Of a DNA stretch of 64,000 nucleotides, positions 9,327 to 18,939 are shown in pieces. Below the pieces are notes generated by a model. The model was not told the DNA's origin. It searched no databases and worked only from the letters and a program-made list of their open reading frames with translations. The stretch is from Closterium sp. Naga37s-1 (Eukaryota > Streptophyta > Zygnematophyceae > Desmidiales > Closteriaceae), in the NCBI GenBank assembly GCA_947471745.1, contig CANJKZ010001029.1:43287-107286 (forward strand). The letters run 5' to 3'. Positions within the stretch are counted from its first letter, which is position 1, and each line of letters begins with the position of its first letter. The position numbers and the translations under genes were made by a program.

Positions 9327-11838
9327 GTGATCCAAGCGCATATGCTGCTCGCGCTGCTAGATCACTTCAACCATGAGTTTTACTACACGACAGACTGGCA
9401 GGTGCGGCCAGGTTCTAACATGTATGGGTAGGTTTGGGCAGGTTTGGCCAGGTACCCGCATGTTCAAGGGGGTTCAGGTGGGTGAGCAACTGCTTCTAGA
9501 TCTCTTGAACCACAAGATTCATTACAAGGCAGACTGGCAGGTACTGATAGGTGGGGTCAGGTACAAACAGGTGCAAGGGAGTGAGCAAGCTGTGAGGTGA
9601 CTGCGGAGGTGCACTTGTTGCCGCCTCCGCTAGATCTCTTCAACCACGACTTCTAGTCAGCAGACTGGCAGGTACGGATAGGTATGGACAGGTAAGGGTA
9701 GGTGCAGACAGGTACGGGGCAGATATGGGCAGGTACAGGCAGGTTCAACAGGTTCGGACAGGTTTGTCAGGTTCGGGCAATCTCTGGAGGTGAAAGAGGC
9801 CCATTCAGAGTAATTTAAACATGAATTTTAACTGGCATGTCAGAGCCTTTTTTTTCCTTCTTCCCCTCCCCTTGCTCTCCCCACACCTTGCATCCCCTCT
9901 CCCTTCTTTCGACAAACAGTCATCTCCATTTCTCTCCTCCTTTCCTTCCTCACTCCGCTTCTCTCCCTCCCCCCCCTCCTCTCCCCTCCCGTTTTTGCCA
10001 CGTCAGCCCACCATTCACTCCTCCACTGCTGACAACAACAACTTTGCTGCTGACGTCATCTCTCCAGGCCAGCCAATCAGCGTGGGCTATGGCTCCATGG
10101 ACACCGCCCAGTTCCTGCTGCTGTACGGCTTCCTGCCGCCCAACAACCCATTTGACCAGTTCGTCCTTTTCGAAAACGCCACAGTGCTTCTTGACTACTA
10201 CGAGACAAAATATCTTGCCCAGTGAGCTCTGTCTCTCACACTCACGTCTTCCCAGAGGGACCTGCAGGTGGGTGCTTTGAGACGTCTCAAAACACTCCTT
10301 CATAAACAGACTTCATAAACAGAGGGATCTGCAGGTGGGTGCTACAAGGTTGCCTGGCTGCAGGTGAGTGGTACCATGTAAGTGTCTGCATGCGGGCATG
10401 CCTCCCAGTCGCAGAGTGGCACTGGGCCACTACCGCCCAGTGGGGTGGGCTCTGGCCTTCACACTCACGTCCTCCCAGCGTGCTTCGTAGTCGAAGAGTG
10501 ACGTGGAACTCGGGCAGCGCCCGAGTGGGCCCAGTGGGCCCTGGCTACTACGTGCACGTCCTCCCAGCGTGCTTCGGAGTCAAAGAGTGGCACGTGAGCA
10601 GCTCAAGGGGCTCTGCCTCTCACGAGCGCGTTCTTTCAAAGGAATCTGTCTGCACATGGGTGGGTGCCTCCCGCTTGCACTGTGACGCTGGCCCACTGTA
10701 GCATATTGGGCCCTGATTCACTGAGAGAGGGACGCACTGATTCGTGAGGCTCGTATAATTTGTTTTTAAGATTTATCTGCCCCCTTGGGATTGTGTGCAG
10801 GCCATGTGCAACGACAGCGAGGGGGAGGAGGGAGAGAGCAACGCTCTTGTGGCCATCAAACAACCGCCATCCTTCCAGGTACACGTGGCTCGCCACAAGT
10901 GAGTGTTGACACGTCTCAAACGTAAAGCTGCCAGTAATTAAGCCATCAACCATGCAAGACAACTTTTGAGGCGCCTCAAAAGTAAGCCATCTACCATGCA
11001 AGACATTTTTCACACTTCTTTTTGTACGCTGCTCCCCCTTGCCTCATTCTCCTCCATGTTCCCCTCTTTCCATGCATTTTGTGGGCCTCTCACATATGTC
11101 ACTTGAATGTTCTCAGATCGCTCAAAGATGTGTTATATCAGTCAAGACAAACCCAACAAACAATTGCTTTCTCCATTTCCTTCTCCTTACGTTCTTGCAT
11201 CTCGTCTCTCGTCTCTCTCCCGCTCTTATCTCCCCACTGCAGAGAGGCGTGCTAGAAGAGACAAGGGATGCCGCCCAGGTGCTGCCGGTGCTGTCCAGGC
11301 AGCGCAGCGAGGAGATATCGTCAGCGCTGACGAGGCGACAGCTGTCGGAAGACAAGTGGTGGACAGCTGTCAGTCGCGTGGTGCAGGGTGAGTGTGCCGG
11401 GGTGTGTGTAAGGGGGGGGGGAGGGGAGTGTGTGTGTTAGGGGTTGAATCTTGGTGGGGAGAGTGTGTGGAGGAGAGTGTGGAGGTGAGTGTGTAGAGGT
11501 GAGTGTGTGGAGGTGAGTGTGTGGAGGTGAGTGTGTGGAGGTGAGTGTGTGGAGGTGAGTGTGATGTACAGTGTGACGTTTTCTTTTTCTCCTGTGCCGC
11601 CCAGGGCTAGCCCTCATGGCAAAGCAGGTGCAGGCGAAGCTAGAGGCAAACTGCAACACCTCTTCACGACTTGACATGCCCTTCTCTGCCCTTATTTGCA
11701 ACACCTCTTCACGACTTGACCATGTGCCCTGTGCCGCCCAGGGCTAGCCCTCATGGCGAAGCAGGTGCAGGCGGAGCTCGAGGCGGACGGCAGTCTGCAG
11801 GACTCCGCCAGCTCAGCAGGGGCGGCGGCGGGTGGCAG
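9327..11838 (+). CDS. SET-domain methyltransferase, 3' exons (Rubisco-LSMT/SETD3-like), copy a
   Basis: Exon alpha (9327-9411) encodes LLALLDHFNHEFYY and ends ..DWQVRP+1 base. Exon beta (10068-10221) begins GQPISVGYG and continues LLLYGFLPPNNPFDQF. Joined across a phase-1 GT-AG intron (9412-10067) they read DHFNH...DWQVRPGQPISVGYG, the NH and GY(G) core of a SET domain in the Rubisco-LSMT/SETD3 class of lysine or histidine methyltransferases. Later candidate exons are 10801-10878 (AMCNDSEG..), 11243-11387 (..SEDKWWTAVSRVVQ) and 11742-11838 (LALMAKQVQAELEAD). The last two join in phase 1 and fit a helical C-terminal substrate-binding region. The intron before beta has a 160-nt pyrimidine tract. 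The N-terminal SET exons are not seen, and the beta-gamma junction does not resolve in phase. The copy is a gene fragment or a pseudogene, less likely a gene with unrecognised 5' exons. Confidence 0.6.
9353..9790 (+). repeat. Degenerate repeats of SET exon and caggta-rich intron repeats
   Basis: Three diverged copies of a segment with a CTAGATC..CTTCAACCA-like core followed by AGACTGGCAGGT start near 9357, 9496 and 9630, about 137 bp apart. The first is the coding exon (LLDHFNHE..TDWQ), the second reads LLDLLNHK..ADWQ, the third has a stop. Between and after them lie 8-12 bp repeats of the type ggtayggacaggt up to 9,785. The second and third copies also occur in every inner repeat (from 16,214, 22,949 and 40,310). 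Confidence 0.7.
10226..10800 (+). other. Intron region with repeated pseudo-exon motifs
   Basis: Non-coding on present evidence. Short motifs are duplicated: agrgacctgcaggtgggtgct at about 10,255 and 10,323, and cacgtcctcccagcgtgcttcg at about 10,467 and 10,553. Each pairs an AG acceptor-like end with a GT donor-like start, so they may be decayed micro-exon duplications of the SET gene. Confidence 0.4.
11458..11570 (+). repeat. 14-bp minisatellite of consensus 5' splice sites
   Basis: About seven tandem copies of gagtgtgtggaggt lie 70 bp inside the intron after the exon 11243-11387. Each copy contains AGGTGAGT, the consensus donor, like the real donor at 11388. Copy d (from about 42,289) has one more unit, and this accounts for the 14-bp offset between units 1 and 2. 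Confidence 0.85.
11591..11838 (+). repeat. Tandemly duplicated C-terminal exon of the SET gene
   Basis: The acceptor and exon start gccgcccag/ggctagccctcatgg occur at 11,605 and again at 11,742, 137 bp apart. The second copy reads on as an Ala/Ser-rich C-terminal peptide to a donor at 11,839. The first runs into a 24-bp sequence repeated 46 bp later (11,653 and 11,699). Either could be spliced in. Confidence 0.7.
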
Positions 11839-12140
11839 GTGGGTGCAGCTGGCAGCAACGGGGGAGGAGATGGCGGGCGGCACAGTTGTGTGACCGGGAG
11901 GGAGTGACTGCTGCACTGTGTGTGCATGGGGGCAGAGGGGTGAGAGTCCAGCCGAGCTGGTGCTGCATTCTCTACACTGTGGTGTGGGATGGGTCCCCTG
12001 TGGTGGCTTTGTCTCCCTGCTCCACTCAGCCTGGTGGTGGCAGGTGGGTGCGCCATGTAGCTACTGGGGAGGAGATGGCGGGAGGGAAGGTGATGTGACT
12101 GGGAGGGAGGGACTGCTGCACTGTGCATGGGGATAGAGTG
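11828..12140 (+). repeat. Imperfect direct repeat in the SET 3' region
   Basis: The stretch ggtggcaggtgggtgc..ggaggagatggcggg..gggagggagtgactgctgcactgtg at about 11,830-11,935 recurs with substitutions at about 12,038-12,130. This adds to the internal duplications in this gene. It occurs in all four copies. Confidence 0.7.
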
Positions 12141-12204
12141 GTGTGAGTTGAGTTGGGGAAACTGATGGACTGCCACGAGTGGCGCCTGTCGCGCACACGT
12201 CACC

Positions 12205-13032
12205 CAGGGCTGACGTTTCATTTTAAGCCTCCCTGATTCAGGGGAAAATTTCCCCCCTCTATTATGGGTGCATATATTCCACAGGTAGGCTACTCTGATT
12301 GCTCAGTGTTGAAAAGTAGTTAACTCTGATTGCTCAGGGTCGAGAATTGAACATCAATGTAGTAACGCGCACTGTGTTTAACGGGGAAAAAGGTTTCGCT
12401 CCGCATGATCCCAACACAACGCGACATCATTTCATGCACACCTTGTGGGCGTTACTTTCTCACCCTTAACTTTCTCTGAATGGTATTTCTCCACACGTTT
12501 TAGCGCGGGGAAGAAACGAGCAATTTCGGTCCACCAAACAGTTCGGTACCATAGATGTGCCAAGATTTCCTATTCGCTGATTACCCGCAATTCGCCAACA
12601 TCATTGTGCGAAACGCAAAAAATGTGTTGGTAACTTCACGCACACGCAATTGCGACAATACAACTGACATCGTCGAATTCTGTGAAACTAACATACGTAG
12701 AGTGTATTCACCTGTCAGACATGTTGCCGCGCGCTGCTCACGCTCTGGCTGTACTGCGACCAGTCCGAAGGCGGGGTTATTGGAAGGAAATTTCCGAGAA
12801 ACTTCGTTCCGATAAGGTCAAATTCAGAGTCCACATAACGCGTACTCTACTTTGACAGAGTCAGTAAGAACACTACTCTGAGTCTAGATACAATATTTCA
12901 GGGTTCGCTAAAGCACTATTCTGAATGGATCAGTGTTCACAAGTCAGAAATTCTGAAATTGCAGGGACCACCAGGTGAGAAGCCTGTAATCACCCTGAAA
13001 TCAGGGTAATTACCCTGATAAAATCAGCCCTG
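12205..13032. mobile_element. Non-autonomous hAT-type DNA transposon, copy a (828 bp)
   Basis: The ends are inverted: CAGGGCTGA at 12205 and TCAGCCCTG ending at 13032. They are flanked by an exact 8-bp direct repeat ACGTCACC (12197-12204 and 13033-13040). An 8-bp target duplication with CAGGG-type ends is the signature of the hAT superfamily. Several extra CAGGG/CCCTG motifs lie near both ends, as is common for hAT transposase sites. No transposase is encoded (only short frames such as 12555-12815), so movement would need a transposase from elsewhere. Confidence 0.85.
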
Positions 13033-13346
13033 ACGTCACCTCTTTTTTTCGAGATTGGCGCAAATTTGGACAATCAAAACACGAGCTTTTGAAAACCAGC
13101 TTCATACAGTATGATTCCAGAACTCAATAAAACCATTTACAACCCATCTCCCGACTTCCAATCAACTTGTCTACACATCAAACAATAGGTTTTTTCTTTC
13201 TCTTACCCTCTACCCAAAGTTCATCTCATCTACCGTAAAGTTACTCTCTACCTGAAGTTCGAACTGAGAGAAGTTAAGAAAGTAGATGATGTCTGCACCA
13301 CAGAAAATGGAAGGCACCTATGATCACTACCGGTACCCTGCCAGCT

Positions 13347-13490
13347 GCAGGCTTGCTCGAAGAATCTACTGCAGGCTTGCTCGAAGAATCTACTGCAGGC
13401 TTGCTCGAAGAATCTACTGCATGCTTGCTCGAAGAATCTACTGCATGCTTGCTCGAAGAATCTACTGCATGGTTGCTCGAAGAATCTACT
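13347..13490. repeat. 24-bp minisatellite, six copies, copy a
   Basis: There are six exact-length tandem units starting gca(g/t)gcttgctcgaagaa. Because 24 is a multiple of three, both strands stay open through the array. That explains the repetitive open frames here (AVDSSSKP-type on the minus strand, LARRIYCR-type on the plus strand). The order of the variable base differs between unit 2 and the unit 1 copies. Confidence 0.9.
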
Positions 13491-13860
13491 GCATAGCGGA
13501 TTTCAGCGTGGCTGTGCGGAGTCATAGGTTCCATGGGCTGTGGGCTGTGCAGAACAGGAACTACGGTACCGTAAATCACGAGCTTCTAAAAATCAGCACT
13601 TTATTAATACATTAACACATCCACCTCCAACACCACAACAGCACGTCTACACTTCAAAGATAATAACAGGCATAAAACTTCTCATACTGTCCTACGACTG
13701 TAGGGTTCAAATCAAGCAGCTGCTGCAGCATTGAGCAGAGCATTGTTGGCATCCTGGCTCGCTTCCCACAGGAACCACCCTCCATAGCAGGGCCTATGTT
13801 TGGTTTTTGGCTACTCACGATTAGCAGTGTAGCCTTTTTCAAAACCCTTCTGATCAGTGT

Positions 13861-13915
13861 GTAATTTTTCGTTACACTGATACATCAGTGTAACATTGAG
13901 TTTCGAAAAAATTAC
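13861..13915. repeat. Fold-back inverted repeat
   Basis: Outer arms gtaatttttcg (13861-13871) and cgaaaaaattac (13904-13915) enclose inner arms ttacactga (13872-13880) and tcagtgtaa (13885-13893) around a 4-base loop. The motif atcagtgta recurs on both sides. It could be a decayed transposon end or an RNA hairpin. Copies lie near 20,596, 27,326 and 44,706. The last has a base change in the outer arm. Confidence 0.6.
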
Positions 13916-14875
13916 CCCAGAGCATCAGTGTAGTATATTTGTGTAACCTTTGTCAGAGGTCCACTGAAGATCCCCGATTGATCCTAGGGAGGGGTTACAT
14001 GCTCGTTGTCCTGGGGGGTGTCATGTGATGCTATCATTTGCATTCACGTCTGTCTGCCTCCCATCATATGTTCGTGTGTTGCATGCGTGGTGTGAGCGTG
14101 TGCAAGAATTTGTGTTTGGTGTTGTTTGGATTTTCTGAGAGTGTGTGAGTGTTATTTGCCTTGAGCAGATATCTGAAGTGACTCATCTGCTTGAGAGCTT
14201 TCCGACGAACCAAGAATCGCCGCGATCGGAGCAAGAACGAGAAAGATATGATCGTTCGAAGTTTTGATTGAGATGCGGCGACTATGGGAATTTGCTGGTT
14301 GACTCAATATGGGGTACAGACTTTTGGGGGTTGGGAAATTCGTCACCATCACTGTAGATGATGCCAAGTGGTTGGGAGAAGCCAAACCAGGTTGGCAATT
14401 GTGGCCAAGTTGGGTGAGGTGGATGGCATGAGTTGGGAAAGTGACAAATTTCAAAGTTGGGGTGCCTATAGAGAGGGGAAATGTGTGGTATGGGGTTTCC
14501 TTGGTTGGGGACTCCCTTGGGACCTTCTCTCTCGTCCTCCTCATCCTCTCCTACCTGGTTCAATTGCTACTCCAACTTTCTTGTGTGAACTTGTGAGATA
14601 ATTGTGATTGCGTTACGCTTTCTATGGCAGCATACCCCCTAGTGCGCCGAAGTTCATAACTCGAGTTATACTCCATATTTTGATACTATTCACATTGGGA
14701 AAGATAGCCACGGTCAAGGGCTACAACATACTCGAGTTTAAAAGAATTCTAAATGTGCGTTAATCGTCGACGGCATTTCTTGTGACGACGACTTTTCTGT
14801 CCAGAATTGTAGTTGACGATTTTGAGATATTTCAGCCCCTAATCTTCATTGACTCCATCCTTAGTCTCTAACAAG

Positions 14876-14887
14876 TGGTATCAGAGC
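14876..14887 (+). promoter_or_regulatory. Primer-binding site of a plus-strand LTR retroelement remnant
   Basis: TGGTATCAGAGC is the exact 12-base complement of the plant initiator-Met tRNA 3' end. It follows CTCTAACA, a typical LTR end, plus two bases. The DNA to its left is therefore probably the 5' LTR of a plus-strand element (family D here). Its body is lost after about 40 bp, where family B begins. Copies are at 21611, 28341 and 45721. Confidence 0.65.
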
Positions 14888-14926
14888 TGATTAAGGACTT
14901 TGTGGAGAGTCTACTGAAGTGTGAAG

Positions 14927-16212
14927 TGTGAAAAAATGAGAATGGTTGACTAGGAAAATGAGTTGGGTACAAATATGAAACCCTAGGAAACTGTACCCCA
15001 TAGTGTCTACCCCACTACAGCCTACACATGCTATGTGATTAATCTTTGACACACCCCCATAGGCAAAGTGGGGGAGAACAAGGGGTCACAAGACCAGTCA
15101 AGCAAAGCAAGCTCAGGGTGGATCACAACGTCACCACACATTCCGAGCACAGGTTCAAAGGCCACAAAGCCAGTTCACATGCAGGATTATATATACAAGG
15201 TAAACAAGCATGTACAGGTATATATATAGATCACAGTACAAGTAAAGTCAAGAGGTAAGCAAGTGGGGCCAAGTAGGCACAAGACCTAGCATAGTACAGA
15301 AGTGCTGATGATCACAAGGCTGAAGTGCCTTGGTGAAGATATCAGGCAGTGTTGGCCTGAGAGGCCACGTAAGCAAGGCGTAGCTGACCACGCTGCTGCA
15401 GCTCACGAGCAAGGAAGTAGCGAAGAGCAATGTGCTTCGTTCTGTGCTCCAGTCTGTGCTCCCGACACAAGGCCAGCATGGCCTTGTTGTCTACGTACAG
15501 AACAGGAGGAGAACGAGGCGGCTCTCCCAGGTCAGTCAGCAGGTAGGTGAGCCAGCGTAACTCCTGTGCAGCCATGGCCCCTGCGTAGATCTCAGCCTCA
15601 CAGCTGGAGCTGAGAACAGAAGACGAGCGGGTAGACCGCCACGAAACAGAACCGGAACCAAGGCTGAAGGTGTAACCCTGTGACGACCGCTGAGTAGCCA
15701 GGTCTTCAACCCAAGACGCGTCTGCGTGACCAGTGAGGACCACTGGACTCCGCCCTCCAAGCACGAGCCCCATGCCCGACGTACTGCACTAGTAGCGCAA
15801 CACCCTCTTCGTGGCCGCCATGTGCTCTGGTCGGTGTCTGCCAGGAGCAACATAGTGTGCCAAGATGCTAAGAGGGTATGCCAGGTCAGGTCGAGTGCAG
15901 GTCATCAGGTACATGAGGCAGCCAACAAGCTCTGGGTACGGGCACTCGGCTCTACGGACTCATCCGAAGGCAGAGCTGAGAGCGAGTGGCGAGTAGACAG
16001 AGGAGTGGCCTGAGTACGTGAAGTCGAAGCGCTGAAGGACCTGCTGCACCATGTGTGACTGAGTCAGGGTAATGGTGCGCCGTGCTCTGTCCCGGGTGAT
16101 CTGCAAGCCAAGATAGCTGCGCAGTTCACCCAGGTCTGTGCACGTGTGTCTCTTCTGCAGCTCGGACTTCACGTGGGCGAGTCCAGCAGTGTCAGCCGTA
16201 GCAAACACCAAG
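14927..16212 (-). mobile_element. Family B copia, 3' fragment, copy a
   Basis: This minus-strand fragment has a 3' LTR (about 14927-15051, starting TGTCAAAGATT), the polypurine hairpin (15054-15074), an untranslated region and the RNase H plus the end of the RT coding sequence (15248-16212). Coding is dead: an added G near 15,349, a TAG stop in the RYLCSTSG stretch (near 15,790), a lost C near 15,940 and an 8-bp deletion near 16,010. It ends at the inner-repeat junction after caccaag. The same lesions occur in copies b and c but not in unit 2. Confidence 0.88.
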
Positions 16213-16213
16213 A

Positions 16214-18573
16214 TGGGTGAGCAACTGCTTCTAGATCTCTTGAACCACAAGATTCATTACAAGGCAGACTGGCAGGTACTGATAGGTGGGGTCAGGTACA
16301 AACAGGTGCAAGGGAGTGAGCAAGCTGTGAGGTGACTGCGGAGGTGCACTTGTTGCCGCCTCCGCTAGATCTCTTCAACCACGACTTCTAGTCAGCAGAC
16401 TGGCAGGTACGGATAGGTATGGACAGGTAAGGGTAGGTGCAGACAGGTACGGGGCAGATATGGGCAGGTACAGGCAGGTTCAACAGGTTCGGACAGGTTT
16501 GTCAGGTTCGGGCAATCTCTGGAGGTGAAAGAGGCCCATTCAGAGTAATTTAAACATGAATTTTAACTGGCAGGTCAGAGCCTTTTTTTTCCTTCTTCCC
16601 CTCCCCTTGCTCTCCCCACACCTTGCATCCCCTCTCCCTTCTTTCGACAAACAGTCATCTCCATTTCTCTCCTCCTTTCCTTCCTCACTCCGCTTCTCTC
16701 CCTCCCCCCCCTCCTCTCCCCTCCCGTTTTTGCCACGTCAGCCCACCATTCACTCCTCCACTGCTGACATCAACAACTTTGCTGCTGACGTCATCTCTCC
16801 AGGCCAGCCAATCAGCGTGGGCTATGGCTCCATGGACACCGCCCAGTTCCTGCTGCTGTACGGCTTCCTGCCGCCCAACAACCCATTTGACCAGTTCGTC
16901 CTTTTCGAAAACGCCACAGTGCTTCTTGACTACTACGAGACAAAATATCTTGCCGAGTGAGCTCTGTCTCTCACACTCACGTCTTCCCAGAGGGACCTGC
17001 AGGTGGGTGCTTTGAGACGTCTCAAAACACTCCTTCATAAACAGACTTCATAAACAGAGGGATCTGCAGGTGGGTGCTACAAGGTTGCCTGGCTGCAGGT
17101 GAGTGGTACCATGTAAGTGTCTGCATGCGGGCATGCCTCCCAGTCGCAGAGTGGCACTGGGCCACTACCGCCCAGTGGGGTGGGCTCTGGCCTTCACACT
17201 CACGTCCTCCCAGCGTGCTTCGTAGTCGAAGAGTGACGTGGAACTCGGGCAGCGCCCGAGTGGGCCCAGTGGGCCCTGGCTACTACGTGCACGTCCTCCC
17301 AGCGTGCTTCGGAGTCAAAGAGTGGCACGTGAGCAGCTCAAGGGGCTCTGCCTCTCACGAGCGCGTTCTTTCAAAGGAATCTGTCTGCACATGGGTGGGT
17401 GCCTCCCGCTTGCACTGTGACGCTGGCCCACTGTAGCATATTGGGCCCTGATTCACTGAGAGAGGGACGCACTGATTCGTGAGGCTCGTATAATTTGTTT
17501 TTAAGATTTATCTGCCCCCTTGGGATTGTGTGCAGGCCATGTGCAACGACAGCGAGGGGGAGGAGGGAGAGAGCAACGCTCTTGTGGCCATCAAACAACC
17601 GCCATCCTTCCAGGTACACGTGGCTCGCCACAAGTGAGTGTTGACACGTCTCAAACGTAAAGCTGCCAGTAATTAAGCCATCCACCATGCAAGACAACTT
17701 TTGAGGCGCCTCAAAAGTAAGCCATCTACCATGCAAGACACTTTTCACACTTCTTTTTGTACGCTGCTCCCCCTTGCCTCATTCTCCTCCATGTTCCCCT
17801 CTTTCCATGCATTTTGTGGGCCTCTCACATATGTCACTTGAATGTTCTCAGATCGCTCAAAGATGTGTTATATCAGTCAAGACAAACCCAACAAACAATT
17901 GCTTTCTCCATTTCCTTCTCCTTACGTTCTTGCATCTCGTCTCTCGTCTCTCTCCCGCTCTTATCTCCCCACTGCAGAGAGGCGTGCTAGAAGAGACAAG
18001 GGATGCCGCCCAGGTGCTGCCGGTGCTGTCCAGGCAGCGCAGCGAGGAGATATCGTCAGCGCTGACGAGGCGACAGCTGTCGGAAGACAAGTGGTGGACA
18101 GCTGTCAGTCGCGTGGTGCAGGGTGAGTGTGCCGGGGTGTGTGTAAGGGGGGGGGGAGGGGAGTGTGTGTGTTAGGGGTTGAATCTTGGTGGGGAGAGTG
18201 TGTGGAGGAGAGTGTGGAGGTGAGTGTGTAGAGGTGAGTGTGTGGAGGTGAGTGTGTGGAGGTGAGTGTGTGGAGGTGAGTGTGTGGAGGTGAGTGTGAT
18301 GTACAGTGTGACGTTTTCTTTTTCTCCTGTGCCGCCCAGGGCTAGCCCTCATGGCAAAGCAGGTGCAGGCGAAGCTAGAGGCAAACTGCAACACCTCTTC
18401 ACGACTTGACATGCCCTTCTCTGCCCTTATTTGCAACACCTCTTCACGACTTGACCATGTGCCCTGTGCCGCCCAGGGCTAGCCCTCATGGCGAAGCAGG
18501 TGCAGGCGGAGCTCGAGGCGGACGGCAGTCTGCAGGACTCCGCCAGCTCAGCAGGGGCGGCGGCGGGTGGCAG
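16214..18573 (+). pseudogene. SET-domain gene fragment, copy b (lacks the NH-motif exon)
   Basis: This copy equals copy a from 9479 on. It has the exon GQPISVGYG..NPFDQF (from 16803) and the later exons, but the exon with LLDHFNHE lies outside the repeated segment. Only the decayed duplicate LLDLLNHK..ADWQ remains. The SET domain cannot be completed from local sequence, so this is a fragment. It differs from copy a by I for N just before the exon and E for Q at its end. Confidence 0.75.
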
Positions 18574-18939
18574 GTGGGTGCAGCTGGCAGCAACGGGGGA
18601 GGAGATGGCGGGCGGCACAGTTGTGTGACCGGGAGGGAGTGACTGCTGCACTGTGTGTGCATGGGGGCAGAGGGGTGAGAGTCCAGCCGAGCTGGTGCTG
18701 CATTCTCTACACTGTGGTGTGGGATGGGTCCCCTGTGGTGGCTTTGTCTCCCTGCTCCACTCAGCCTGGTGGTGGCAGATGGGTGCGCCATGTAGCTACT
18801 GGGGAGGAGATGGCGGGAGGGAAGGTGATGTGACTGGGAGGGAGGGACTGCTGCACTGTGTATGGGGATAGAGTGGTGTGTGTTGAGTTGGGGAAACTGA
18901 TGGACTGCCACGAGTGGCGCCTGTCGCGCACACGTCACC

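Larger units (their letters stand above)
13041..14870. other. Host DNA with repeats, no supported gene
   Basis: AT-richer stretch. A roughly 100-bp diverged direct repeat (CACGAGCTT..AAA..CAGC start) lies at about 13,080 and 13,578. A minisatellite and a fold-back are listed separately. Short frames at 14,152-14,563 on the minus strand have no recognisable domain. The right part is probably the LTR of the plus-strand retroelement whose primer site is at 14876. Its left end is not defined. Confidence 0.5.
9479..16213. repeat. Inner 6,735-bp tandem repeat, copy a
   Basis: This stretch runs from the motif tgggtgagcaactg to the break in family B at 16212. It is followed at once by the same sequence again, so 9821 equals 16556 equals 23291. 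It holds SET-gene exons, the hAT element, the 24-bp minisatellite, the plus-strand LTR remnant and the 3' quarter of family B. The true SET exon at 9327-9411 lies outside, to the left. Confidence 0.95.

Noticed and set aside
12445-12815. Short open frames inside the hAT element as a transposase remnant
   Set aside because: 62 and 86 codons, no hAT dimerisation or catalytic motif, and overlapping frames.
13347-13490. CRISPR-like array
   Set aside because: The 24-bp repeats are directly adjacent, with no unique spacers, and the context is eukaryotic.
13680-13745. tRNA-like GGTTCAAATC motif near 13,707
   Set aside because: No matching T stem and no acceptor or anticodon arms at the right distance.
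14152-14601. Frames of 77-130 codons on both strands (MNQVGEDEEDEREG.., MRRTREKV..)
   Set aside because: They overlap on opposite strands, have no recognisable domain, and probably lie in or near the LTR of the plus-strand remnant.
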